Assembly: GCA_018242525.1 (NCBI GenBank)
Contig: JAFEBS010000076.1
Span: 1-64,000 of the forward strand
Direction of reading: 5' to 3'
DNA: 64,000 nucleotides
Source of the DNA: Planctomycetota bacterium
Lineage (GTDB): Bacteria; Planctomycetota; Planctomycetia; Planctomycetales; Planctomycetaceae
The translations under genes were made by a program, and so were the position numbers. Of the stretch, positions 18,381 through 25,980 are shown piece by piece. The number at the start of each line of letters is the position of its first letter. The first letter of the stretch is position 1. Below the pieces are notes generated by a model. It saw only the letters and a list, made by a program, of their open reading frames with translations, did not search any database and was not told where the DNA came from.

Positions 18381-18661
18381 GGAAACCCCCTCTGCTTGAG
18401 ACAGTTCACGCACAGTCGTGATTGAGCGTTCGCTTCTGCGATTCACTAATCGCAAATCCACTCCGCCCGCCCCTTCAGACATTCACGGTTAACCTCATAG
18501 TACCCGCGTGCCCGGGGTTTTGGGAGTGCATTGTCGACCGGCCATAACGTTCACAGCGGCCGCAGGTTCGGCCTTTCGGCAAAAAGCCCGCCAGAGAATG
18601 AATCGAACCGCCCCCGGACGCTTGAAGCCCAGGCACCCGAACAGTAGAATCCCGCCGTCCG

Positions 18662-18734
18662 GCCCCTATAGCTCAATTGGTAGAGCATCTGACTCTTAAT
18701 CAGCAGGTTCTTGGTTCGACTCCAAGTGGGGGCA
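18662..18734 (+). tRNA. tRNA-Lys (anticodon CTT)
   Basis: A complete 73-base cloverleaf. The acceptor GCCCCTA pairs with TGGGGGC, the D-arm is GCTC...GAGC, and the anticodon loop CTCTTAA gives anticodon CTT. The T-arm is CTTGG-TTCGACT-CCAAG and the discriminator is A. The CCA end is not encoded (TTTG follows). Confidence 0.97.
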
Positions 18735-18974
18735 TTTGTCTTTTCTTTGAGTCCGAAAAAGACGCAAAGCGCAGTCGGACCGAAAGCACTTCGGGACGCT
18801 TAAGATTGACGGCGGAGCGAACCCCATCCAGTCGCCGGACACGGTCGTGCTTGTCGGCACCATAATCGGCACGAAGACCGTGATCAACGTGCCATAATCC
18901 GCTATGACACGAGCTCCAATTTGCCGTATCCAACGATTTGATTGAACGCACTATCGCGCAGCGGTTTCAAAGGC

Positions 18975-19211
18975 TCAGCGAATTGGTCGATCTGTGTTGA
19001 GCTTCAGAAACAGGTCCCGAATTGCACGTCCCGACGGGGTCAGTACCTGTCCAAGACCGTCGCAGGTGCGGCATCGTTCTTTCGTCGGCAGATCGAGGGA
19101 CTCGTTACCAACGCCAATCGGTGGAGTCTCTCGGTTGTCCGTCGCGCAATCCGGGCAGGGGACGAACAGGTCGTACGGTCGGATATCGAGTTCAGTGCGA
19201 GATTCAGTCAT
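18975..19211 (-). CDS. Small zinc-ribbon-like protein (78 aa)
   Basis: A short soluble protein with two Cys pairs, CPDC near residues 19-22 and CRTC about 25 residues later, the second in the DnaJ-like context CRTCDGLGQVL. Two CxxC knuckles suggest one structural zinc. The C-terminal LTPSGRAIRDLFLKL may be a helix. The start at 19211 (MTESRTELDIRPYDLF) was preferred because the longer frame would begin inside the dispersed repeat at 19239-19346. Function unknown. Confidence 0.7.
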   Translation of the reverse strand: MTESRTELDIRPYDLFVPCPDCATDNRETPPIGVGNESLDLPTKERCRTCDGLGQVLTPSGRAIRDLFLKLNTDRPIR

Positions 19212-19238
19212 GGTAGGGCCCGTTTCATGAGGATCGAA

Positions 19239-19346
19239 GGGCGCTGCCCACCAAATAGGGTCAGCCCCGCCACAGTTAAGTGATTTGAGTCGCAACCATA
19301 TTGGGAAGTGGCAGACCGGTCAGCCCCCATTTGGAATAGCAAAGCC
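19239..19346. repeat. Dispersed repeat family C, copy 1
   Basis: Shares CACAGT(T/C)AAGTGATTTGA and flanking G/C-rich palindromic arms (GGGTCAGCCCC, GGTCAGCCCCCATT) with the element at 49902-50002. The two copies align across about 100 bases with scattered differences. Confidence 0.75.
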
Positions 19347-19434
19347 GGATCGAAGGCAAACGCAGGCTAATTCGTGGCCAGCCTGATTGCAATGCAAGCG
19401 CTTTCGCCAGGTCCGTTGCCAGCCGCGGACGAAT

Positions 19435-19830
19435 TCACACATGGGACTCACTTTCGACGGTTCGTGGCTTTCGCACTGGCGGCAGGATCAGCCAGGCCGA
19501 GATCAGACCCAGGCCGAGCGCCAGCGACCAATACGGGATGAACGGCTCTCCGGTTGACCGAGAGTGAGCAAGCAACGTGGTGCGGTTCTGTTCACTGATG
19601 CCTCCCGAGTCCCAGTCCACCGACTTGAGCCATGCGTGCTGGCGGTTTTTGAGCGTCACGCACACCTGCCCGCAAAAAGACTGAATCTCGCAATCAAGTC
19701 CGTTACTCAACGAAATACGCAGGAAGTCTCTGCGGAATTGACTTCCGACGCCGATCACGATGAATCCGCACGCCATGACGAGCAAGACACACCCTGCTTT
19801 TCGCCGCCATCCGTGGAAGAAACTGCCCAT
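19435..19830 (-). CDS. Small membrane protein, unknown function (131 aa)
   Basis: Two hydrophobic helices are visible: an N-terminal one (CVLLVMACGFIVIGVG) and a C-terminal one (YWSLALGLGLISAWLILPP). Between them is a roughly 60-residue loop with two Cys residues (CEIQSFCGQVC) that would face the periplasm if both ends are cytoplasmic. The start has a strong AGAGGTG site. No family is recognised; the layout is common among planctomycete hypotheticals. Confidence 0.7.
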   Translation of the reverse strand: MGSFFHGWRRKAGCVLLVMACGFIVIGVGSQFRRDFLRISLSNGLDCEIQSFCGQVCVTLKNRQHAWLKSVDWDSGGISEQNRTTLLAHSRSTGEPFIPYWSLALGLGLISAWLILPPVRKPRTVESESHV

Positions 19831-20036
19831 GTTTCACCTCTGAAACCGTGTCCGACCAGCGATGGCAGTCTATCAGAAAACCTTCTGCAACTCATTGCGC
19901 CAGTTAACATCCGGCACCAAGCGGGCGAATTTCCAGAGCCAGGCTCCCAAAACTCACCTGTAAGAATTTGACATGAATTCACATCCGTGCGAAAATCCAT
20001 TCTGGTCGATCAATCCGTCTTCAATTGGCATGAAAC

Positions 20037-20756
20037 ATGATGCGATCAATTCTTTTGGCAACGGTAGCGGCATCACTCAGCATGTCTGGCTGGTCCGAGG
20101 CGGCTGAGATCAAACCACCGCGGAACACGACTCGGACGACCGCCGGCAAACTGAAAAACCCCGGCGCGAGTGAAGCCGCCAAACCTGTTGCGCCGATCGA
20201 CACGGCACCCGGTGCAAAGAAGACCGAGACCGCGATTTTCGCTGGCGGATGCTTCTGGTGTATGGAACTTGCCTTTGAACAAGTGGCGGGGGTGATCGAT
20301 GTCCAAAGCGGGTATTGCGGCGGGACGAAGACATCCGCGAACTACGACCAGGTTCACCTCGGGAATACCGCGCACGCCGAGGCAATTCGTGTGACGTTCG
20401 ATCCCGCCAAAGTTACCTTTGACCAGTTGCTGGATGTCTTCTTCGATTCCCACAACCCCACACAACTGAATCGGCAAGGAGAGAATGACATTGGCCGGCA
20501 ATATCGTTCCGCGATTTTTTTTGCCGACGACGAACAGCAGAAACTGGCCAAAGCCAAGATCGCCGAACTGGACTCGAAGCACATTTACAAGCGACCGATC
20601 GTCACCAAGCTGGAAGCATTAAAAGAATTCTATCCGGCCGAGGCGTACCATCAGGACTTTGCTCGCAGGAATCCGCTGCTCCCCTACATCCAGAGCCACG
20701 CCATTCCCAAGGCCGTCCATGTTCGAGCCAAACATCCCGATCTGATCCGCAACTGA
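20037..20756 (+). CDS. msrA: Exported peptide-methionine (S)-S-oxide reductase
   Basis: Repairs methionine S-sulfoxide in proteins. The catalytic GGCFWCMELAFE motif is followed by the MsrA blocks VQSGYCGG, HAEAIRVTFDP, FFDSHNPTQLNRQG and YHQDFA. About 60 extra N-terminal residues include a signal peptide (SILLATVAASLSMSGWSEAAE) and a Lys/Pro/Ala-rich linker, so the enzyme should act outside the cytoplasm. No msrB is adjacent. Two consecutive ATGs (20037, 20040) make the exact start uncertain by one codon. Confidence 0.92.
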   Translation: MMRSILLATVAASLSMSGWSEAAEIKPPRNTTRTTAGKLKNPGASEAAKPVAPIDTAPGAKKTETAIFAGGCFWCMELAFEQVAGVIDVQSGYCGGTKTSANYDQVHLGNTAHAEAIRVTFDPAKVTFDQLLDVFFDSHNPTQLNRQGENDIGRQYRSAIFFADDEQQKLAKAKIAELDSKHIYKRPIVTKLEALKEFYPAEAYHQDFARRNPLLPYIQSHAIPKAVHVRAKHPDLIRN

Positions 20757-20782
20757 ATTTCAGGGCAGCCGCAACCGTCAGA

Positions 20783-21496
20783 TCAATTCCCGGGTTGCCT
20801 GACGGTCGATCCAGGATCAGGCCTGTCGGGCAGCAGTTCGTACGTGCTTTCAAACAACGGTTCCTGGACCAGCCAGACGTCGCTGGACGTGTCGGAGTAG
20901 GGATCCGCAGAGTCGCTTTTGACGACATAGCCGCCCGCTTTCGAATGCAGCGTGACCTGAGGATCGAACCCGGGACGGATGTTGAAGCCCGCGATCCCCG
21001 GTCCCTCAACGCGCGCGACCCAGTTCATGACGCCGGGCTTGGGCCGAAACAACGAATAGTCGTGCGGAACATCATCGAACGCGAATTGCTTCGTCACGAC
21101 TTCGCCAGGCTCATACTTGGCTTCGATGGAATCCGGTTTCTGAAACCACGGCTCATTGGCGACTCCAACACACAGCCACAGCCCCTCGCGGGCCACCTCA
21201 GTGGCCCTGTCGGCGGTTTGGAATTGTTTACCGATCTCGCCTTCAGTCACGGCGCGCGCCCACATTGGCTGAGTCTTGCTCGCCTTCTGCCATGCGCGAT
21301 GGTCATGGATCCATGCCAGGGTTTCGTCATGGGACAGGTCAATCTCAGTTACCTCGCTTTCTTTCCGATGCTCCGGAATCGGTGCCGTCGGGCCGACGAC
21401 AGTGTCCTGTTTCCCACATCCACTCGCGGCCAGCAATAACAAAACTATAACTTGGCCTCGATGGCATCCACAGATTTCGAGAAGAGATTTCGACAC
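20783..21496 (-). CDS. Putative lipoprotein, unknown function
   Basis: A 237-aa protein from a GTG at 21496 with GAGGGG upstream. The N-terminus ends in the lipobox-like LLLLAASGC, so it is probably lipidated at that Cys. The mature part has aromatic-rich soluble segments (HDETLAWIHDHRAWQKA, EGLWLCVGVANEPWF). No domain is recognised. It converges with msrA (26 bases between stops). Confidence 0.65.
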   Translation of the reverse strand: MSKSLLEICGCHRGQVIVLLLLAASGCGKQDTVVGPTAPIPEHRKESEVTEIDLSHDETLAWIHDHRAWQKASKTQPMWARAVTEGEIGKQFQTADRATEVAREGLWLCVGVANEPWFQKPDSIEAKYEPGEVVTKQFAFDDVPHDYSLFRPKPGVMNWVARVEGPGIAGFNIRPGFDPQVTLHSKAGGYVVKSDSADPYSDTSSDVWLVQEPLFESTYELLPDRPDPGSTVRQPGN

Positions 21497-21631
21497 GATG
21501 GTTCGCCCCTCAAAAGTCCTTCTCAAATCTGTCCGCAAGATTGATTCTAGCGGAATCCCGCCTTACAGACACAGGTCATCGAGCCCGATGCGCGCGCGGT
21601 TCATCGATTGAAAGTATGGCGAATGAACTTT

Positions 21632-21655
21632 GTAGCCGAAGTCGTGAGACTTCGG
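21632..21655. repeat. Dispersed palindrome family E, copy 2
   Basis: GTAGCCGAAGTCGTGAGACT continues TCGG and forms a CCGAAGTC/GACTTCGG stem. It matches the reverse complement of 8868-8891 with paired substitutions. Confidence 0.65.
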
Positions 21656-21729
21656 AAGTCGGCAGCAGACAGCCCGATTTCTCGTTTTCAGAGAACCTCG
21701 GTACTTCGGAACATCGGCACCGTTCATGC

Positions 21730-21807
21730 GTGAGCCGCAAGGCGCTAGCCGCGGGTGTATTCGCATCACGTCTCCAAGAGACCGGCGGCTAGCGCCTTGC
21801 CGCTCAC
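21730..21807. repeat. Repeat family A, paired inverted copies forming a long hairpin (copy 2)
   Basis: The left arm (21730-21756, GTGAGCCGCAAGGCGCTAGC...) and the right arm (21781-21807, ...GCTAGCGCCTTGCCGCTCAC) are reverse complements over 27 bases with two mismatches, around a 24-base loop. This is the only full inverted pair of this family in the window; other copies are single arms. Apart from this and 21632-21655, the 485-base stretch 21497-21981 holds nothing recognisable. Confidence 0.85.
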
Positions 21808-21981
21808 TGGGATCTGGCCGTGGCTCGGTCCATAACGTCCATAACCGTGGCTCCCCAACTTAAAAAAAGACGATCGCCCTGCGATGGCATGCCGGGGGTA
21901 TTGATGCGATGGCATGCTGGCGTGATACTGAGCCCGACAGGGCGCTTTCCAGGAGTGGAATCGAATTCGAAGGCCTCAACG

Positions 21982-23598
21982 ATGTGCATTTTCATTTGCA
22001 AGTTCTGGCGATGGATACGTCACATGCCGGTTTTCGGTCCGCTCCTGATCATTCTGGGAAACTGCGCGCCCTTGCCTGCCCAGTATGCTCCCGGATCACC
22101 GGAGCCGATTTCCAAGATCCGGGGGGCGTTGTTGTTGCATGGTGGTGGATCGGTGGCCGACAGCGTCCGGGCGGAATTCGTCGAACTTGCTGGGGGAAGC
22201 ACGGCTCGGGTGGTGGTGATCCCCGCAGACGACGCAGACGAACCCGTAAACGCGGATCTGCTGGAGGAGTGGAATCTGTTTGCTCCGTCGACTGTTTCGA
22301 TCCTGGATGTGAAATCACGCGAGGCCGCGCTGCAGCCGCATTCTTCTCTGCCGCTGGCGGATGCGACCGGTGTCTGGCTGTGCGGAAGCAAGTCGGCGCG
22401 CCTCGCTGATCTCTACGCGGACACGCCGCTGGAAGATGCACTGCATGAAGTCATCCACCGCGGAGGCGTCGTGGGCGGCACATCAGCCGGCATCGCGATC
22501 GCCGCCCGAATCATGGTCATTCTGGGCGGGGAACGAAGAGGCTTCGATTTGTTCCCCGGCACGATCATCGACCAGGACGTTTCGACGGGATCTCAGCCAG
22601 ACCGCCTGCAGAAGGCGGTTGGCGCTCACCCGGAGTTGGTGGGATTTGCAATTGATCCCGAGACCGCTCTGATTCTGCGGGGACGAAGCTTGAAGGTCAT
22701 CGGAAAGTCTGAGGTTCTCGTCCGCCTGGCGGCGTCAACTTCACTGCCCGAGCGAGTCGACCGACTGAGTGCGGGGCAGACCGCCGACCTGATCGCTCTC
22801 AGCCGTGCGGCCCAGGCCCGGACGCAACCGCCATTCCCCCCTGCAAAACCGGCCTCGCCCCATGTCGACCATGGCTCGCTGTTCATCGTGGGGGGAGGCA
22901 AACTGCCGCGCGAGTTAGTGGCGCGCTTTATGGAACTGGCGGGCGGCCCCGACTCACCGTTCGTGGTGATCCCCTGCACGGAACAAGAAGTCGTATCGGG
23001 TGACGGATTCATGACGACCTTGCAGAAGATGGGGGCCATGAATGTGACGCTGCTGCATACGAAGGATCGTCAACGGGCAAATCGTGACGAGGAGTTTCTG
23101 GCCCCGCTCAAGACGGCCCGCGGGATCTGGTTTGGCGGCGGTCGACAATGGAATCTGGTCGATTCCTACCAGCACACGCTGGCACACAAGCTGATGCATG
23201 ACGTCGTCGCGCGTGGCGGAGTCATCGGCGGTTCGTCGGCCGGAGCATCGATCCAGGGCGACTTCATGCCCCGGGGAAATCCCCTGGGTAACCTGGACAT
23301 CATGGCCGAGGGTTACGAGCAGGGGTTGGGATTCCTGACCGGCGTCGCGATCGATCAGCACTTTTCGCAACGCCAGCGGTTTGCCGACATGAAGTCGCTG
23401 GTGCGGACCCACCCACAATTGCTGGGCATCGGTATCGACGAATCCACCGCCATCATTGTTCGCCAGCACGAGGCGGAAATCGTTGGCAAGGGGAACGTCG
23501 CGTTCTTTGATTCGAATCGGCTCGATGTGGAATACATTTCCGTCTCGGCTGGTGAACGGTTTGACCTGAACACCCGTCAGGTCATCCTGCGAGAATGA
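21982..23598 (+). CDS. Exported tandem peptidase S51 (cyanophycinase-like) protein
   Basis: A 538-aa protein with an N-terminal hydrophobic leader and two S51 (cyanophycinase/dipeptidase E fold) domains, about 45-285 and 295-538. Both have the nucleophile elbow: GGTSAG with Ser168 and GGSSAG with Ser419. Domain 2 keeps the Asp-x-His block (DQHFSQRQRF, His460). In domain 1 the same place reads DQD (Asp199), so the catalytic His is lost. Domain 2 is therefore probably the active peptidase and domain 1 structural. Possible roles are hydrolysis of cyanophycin or other isoaspartyl peptides. The ATG at 21982 has GAAGG eight bases upstream. Confidence 0.85.
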   Translation: MCIFICKFWRWIRHMPVFGPLLIILGNCAPLPAQYAPGSPEPISKIRGALLLHGGGSVADSVRAEFVELAGGSTARVVVIPADDADEPVNADLLEEWNLFAPSTVSILDVKSREAALQPHSSLPLADATGVWLCGSKSARLADLYADTPLEDALHEVIHRGGVVGGTSAGIAIAARIMVILGGERRGFDLFPGTIIDQDVSTGSQPDRLQKAVGAHPELVGFAIDPETALILRGRSLKVIGKSEVLVRLAASTSLPERVDRLSAGQTADLIALSRAAQARTQPPFPPAKPASPHVDHGSLFIVGGGKLPRELVARFMELAGGPDSPFVVIPCTEQEVVSGDGFMTTLQKMGAMNVTLLHTKDRQRANRDEEFLAPLKTARGIWFGGGRQWNLVDSYQHTLAHKLMHDVVARGGVIGGSSAGASIQGDFMPRGNPLGNLDIMAEGYEQGLGFLTGVAIDQHFSQRQRFADMKSLVRTHPQLLGIGIDESTAIIVRQHEAEIVGKGNVAFFDSNRLDVEYISVSAGERFDLNTRQVILRE

Positions 23599-23731
23599 GC
23601 TGGTGCCCCACCGTTTCGATGTCAACCTGCGTGATGTCGCAATCCGCGTCGTGAGATGGTGTGTTTGGGCAACGTGATTCGCAACCAGAAAATCATTGCT
23701 TGTCTGTAAGTAACTTCCCGAAAGTGTTGTT

Positions 23732-23751
23732 ATATTCGAATATTCGCATAT
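23732..23751. promoter_or_regulatory. Candidate ArsR-family operator
   Basis: ATATTCGAATATTCGCATAT is an imperfect palindrome (reverse complement ATATGCGAATATTCGAATAT, two mismatched positions). It is AT-rich in a GC-rich genome and lies about 50 bases before the ArsR-like gene. This is the size and symmetry expected for an ArsR/SmtB dimer site. It overlaps a weak TTGTTA...TATTGT promoter-like pair, which would allow autorepression (inference). Confidence 0.55.
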
Positions 23752-23798
23752 TGTTGATCTTGGAGCGTTCGTGCGACTCGATCGACAGGGGCTGACGC

Positions 23799-24152
23799 GT
23801 GCAAAACAGTCTTCGGCAATTCAAAGCGGGCATCTTTCGAGCGCTGGCACATCCGTCACGAATCGCGATCATCGAATTGCTGCGAGATGAGGGAGAAATC
23901 CCGGTTTCCAAACTATACGCACGGTTGGAATTAGAACAGGCCAACGCTTCTCAGCATCTGGCCGTTCTGCGTTCCAAACATCTGGTCATCGCGAGAAGAA
24001 GCGGTAATCAGGTTCTTTACTCTCTGCGCGATCGGATCCTTGGAACAGTTCTTGACCTGATGCGTGAGTACTTTCATGCGCACTTGGAAGAGTCGCTGTC
24101 GTTGCTTGAAGACCTGCGAACGGATGTACCCAAAAAACGCAAGACTCCTTGA
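23799..24152 (+). CDS. ArsR-family winged-helix transcriptional regulator
   Basis: A 117-aa single-domain regulator. The winged-helix region FKAGIFRALAHPSRIAIIELL, then VSKLYARLELEQANASQHLAVLRS (recognition helix) and ARRSGNQVLYSLRD (wing), match ArsR family proteins. The metal-binding ELCVCDL motif of SmtB/ArsR is replaced by GEIPVSKLYARL and there are no Cys residues, so a classical thiol metal sensor is unlikely. It starts with GTG. It lies 14 bases before the SbtA-like transporter on the same strand, so it most likely controls that gene and itself. Confidence 0.9.
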   Translation: MQNSLRQFKAGIFRALAHPSRIAIIELLRDEGEIPVSKLYARLELEQANASQHLAVLRSKHLVIARRSGNQVLYSLRDRILGTVLDLMREYFHAHLEESLSLLEDLRTDVPKKRKTP

Positions 24153-24166
24153 GAGGTGACTTCACC

Positions 24167-25969
24167 ATGAGACTTCCCAGCTTGAAAACGTCACGTACCC
24201 GTCACTCCGCGACCGGGGTCTGGACGCGACGCATCTCGTTCGCAGCCTGTTTCGGATTGATCGCGTTGTCAATCTTCGACCTGTTTGCAGCAGGCGCTCC
24301 CTCCGAGAAGAAATTGAAGGGAGGCTCGCTGAACATCGTTGCCGTCGATGCGGGCAAGCCGAAGTTGACGGTCACCGATGGTGAGAACCAACGGATGTAC
24401 AAGCTGACCGCCGAGACCAAAATCAGGCTCAATGGGGCTCCTGCCGCGGTTGACGACATCGTTTCGGGCGATGCCGTGGTTTTTGAAATCGACGATCACA
24501 ATCGGGTGCTCAGCGTCGAGGCCACCCGCATTCAGTCCGGCATCGTCATGGGCATCGTCGGTCGAGCGGTCGAAACCACAACCGATTTTACCGACAAGCA
24601 TGTCGTTGATCTGGCCGAAGACGTTGAGGTGATCTTGAACGGCGCGAAGTCGCAAGTCTCGGATTTGCAGAGGGGTGATCGCGTAAAGATTTCTCCCAAT
24701 GCTGCTGGCCTGGCCCAAAAAATCGTCGTCAGCCGGCGCAGTCTTGTGGCGGAGTTCTGGGATAACTTTCGTCACAATCTATTCAAGCCACTGTTGCTGT
24801 TTTTCTATATGGGATTCATCGTCCCCTTGCTGAAAATCGATTTCGAGTTCCCACATGTCATTTACCAGGGACTGACCATTTACCTGCTGATTTCCATCGG
24901 TTGGCATGGAGGTGAAGAACTGGCCGAACTCTCGGGAGGTGTGCTGCAGCAGGCGTTGATGTTCATGATCGTCGGCTTCTGCACAAACTTCGTCATCGGA
25001 ATCGCGGCTTACGGAATCCTGCGCAACTTCATTCCCAAAATGCGGCGTATCGATTCCGCCACGGTCGCCGCGTATTACGGTTCCGATTCCGCAGGGACGT
25101 TCGTGACGTGTCTGGGTGTGCTGGCGGCGGCTGGGATCGCTTATGCCCCCTATATGCCCGTCATGCTGGCGATCATGGAGATTCCGGGGTGTCTGGTGGG
25201 ATTGTGGCTCGTGTCACGACTGCGAGGTACCGGAATGGATGCGCTGGGGAATATGCCGGACGAAATCGGATACAACGCGGCGGCGAAGTCTCCTCTGGTG
25301 GCTGAAGTTGACATCGCCGAACACCATGGGCACAAGACGGCCGAGGAAAAGGCCGTTGAACAAGAAGCGCGCATGGCGCTGGAGAACAAGGAAGACGAAG
25401 ACGAAGTTAATGTTCCCCACAAGCCACCGGGGATCTTCAGCGCGGAACTGTTGCGCGAAGTCTTTCTGAATCCTGGTTTGTTTCTGCTGTTCGGGGGGAT
25501 CATCGTCGGCTTCGCCAGTCGCCTGCAGGGTCATAAAGTCACGGACGCCGACGACAGTCTGTTTGTCACTTTGTTTCAGGGAATGCTCTGCCTGTTTCTG
25601 CTGGAGATGGGAATGACCGCCTCCAGGCGCTTGATGGACCTGAAGACCGCGGGCTGGCGATTCATCGTATTTGGGCTGGTCGCCCCCAACTTGTTCGCGT
25701 CGCTCGGAATCTGCGTGGCACACGGATTCGCCATGGCAACCGGGACTCCCTTGCAGCTTGGTACGTATGCTCTGTTTGCGGTTCTGTGCGGGGCCGCATC
25801 GTACATCGCCGTCCCCGCCATCCAGCGACTTGCGATTCCCGAGGCGAGCCCGACACTGCCATTGGCCGCATCTCTGGGTCTGACCTTCTCTTACAATGTC
25901 ACCGTCGGCATCCCCATTTACATGATTATCGCCCAGTCGATGATCATGGCGTTTCCTGTTGCACGCTAG
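24167..25969 (+). CDS. SbtA-family sodium-dependent bicarbonate transporter with added N-terminal domain
   Basis: The C-terminal 430 residues match SbtA (Sbt_1, formerly DUF897): FFYMGFIVPLLKIDFEFPH, VIYQGLTIYLLISIG, AAYYGSDSAGTFVTC, YMPVMLAIMEIPG, GMLCLFLLEMGMTASRRL, AASYIAVPAIQRLAIPEASP and YNVTVGIPIYMIIAQS. Cyanobacterial SbtA is about 370 aa; this protein is 600. The extra part is a signal-like helix (about 25-45) and a roughly 130-residue domain with two similar halves. Each half has a KIRLNGAPAAVDDIVSGD / VEVILNGAKSQVSDLQRGD block, resembling small beta-barrel DUF5666-type modules. The central cytoplasmic loop is acidic (ENKEDEDEVN). ATG 24167 follows GAGAGGTG. No SbtB-like PII gene is adjacent; an ArsR regulator takes its place. 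Substrate is inferred from family. Confidence 0.88.
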   Translation: MRLPSLKTSRTRHSATGVWTRRISFAACFGLIALSIFDLFAAGAPSEKKLKGGSLNIVAVDAGKPKLTVTDGENQRMYKLTAETKIRLNGAPAAVDDIVSGDAVVFEIDDHNRVLSVEATRIQSGIVMGIVGRAVETTTDFTDKHVVDLAEDVEVILNGAKSQVSDLQRGDRVKISPNAAGLAQKIVVSRRSLVAEFWDNFRHNLFKPLLLFFYMGFIVPLLKIDFEFPHVIYQGLTIYLLISIGWHGGEELAELSGGVLQQALMFMIVGFCTNFVIGIAAYGILRNFIPKMRRIDSATVAAYYGSDSAGTFVTCLGVLAAAGIAYAPYMPVMLAIMEIPGCLVGLWLVSRLRGTGMDALGNMPDEIGYNAAAKSPLVAEVDIAEHHGHKTAEEKAVEQEARMALENKEDEDEVNVPHKPPGIFSAELLREVFLNPGLFLLFGGIIVGFASRLQGHKVTDADDSLFVTLFQGMLCLFLLEMGMTASRRLMDLKTAGWRFIVFGLVAPNLFASLGICVAHGFAMATGTPLQLGTYALFAVLCGAASYIAVPAIQRLAIPEASPTLPLAASLGLTFSYNVTVGIPIYMIIAQSMIMAFPVAR

Positions 25970-25980
25970 ATTCAGCGTGC
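25961..25980. terminator. Hairpin containing the stop codons of two convergent genes
   Basis: GCACGCT-AGATTC-AGCGTGC is a perfect 7-bp stem. The SbtA-like gene stops (TAG) at 25969 and the opposing glycosyltransferase gene stops at 25972, so both stop codons lie inside the hairpin. It could end transcription in both directions, but neither side has a clear T-run. Confidence 0.4.

Noticed and set aside
18677-18865. A small frame beginning MVEHLTLNQQVLGSTPS
   Set aside because: This is the translation of tRNA-Lys, a common false call.
23799-24152. Regulator as an arsenic or metal resistance repressor
   Set aside because: It lacks Cys residues and the ELCVCDL motif, and the linked gene is a bicarbonate-type transporter.
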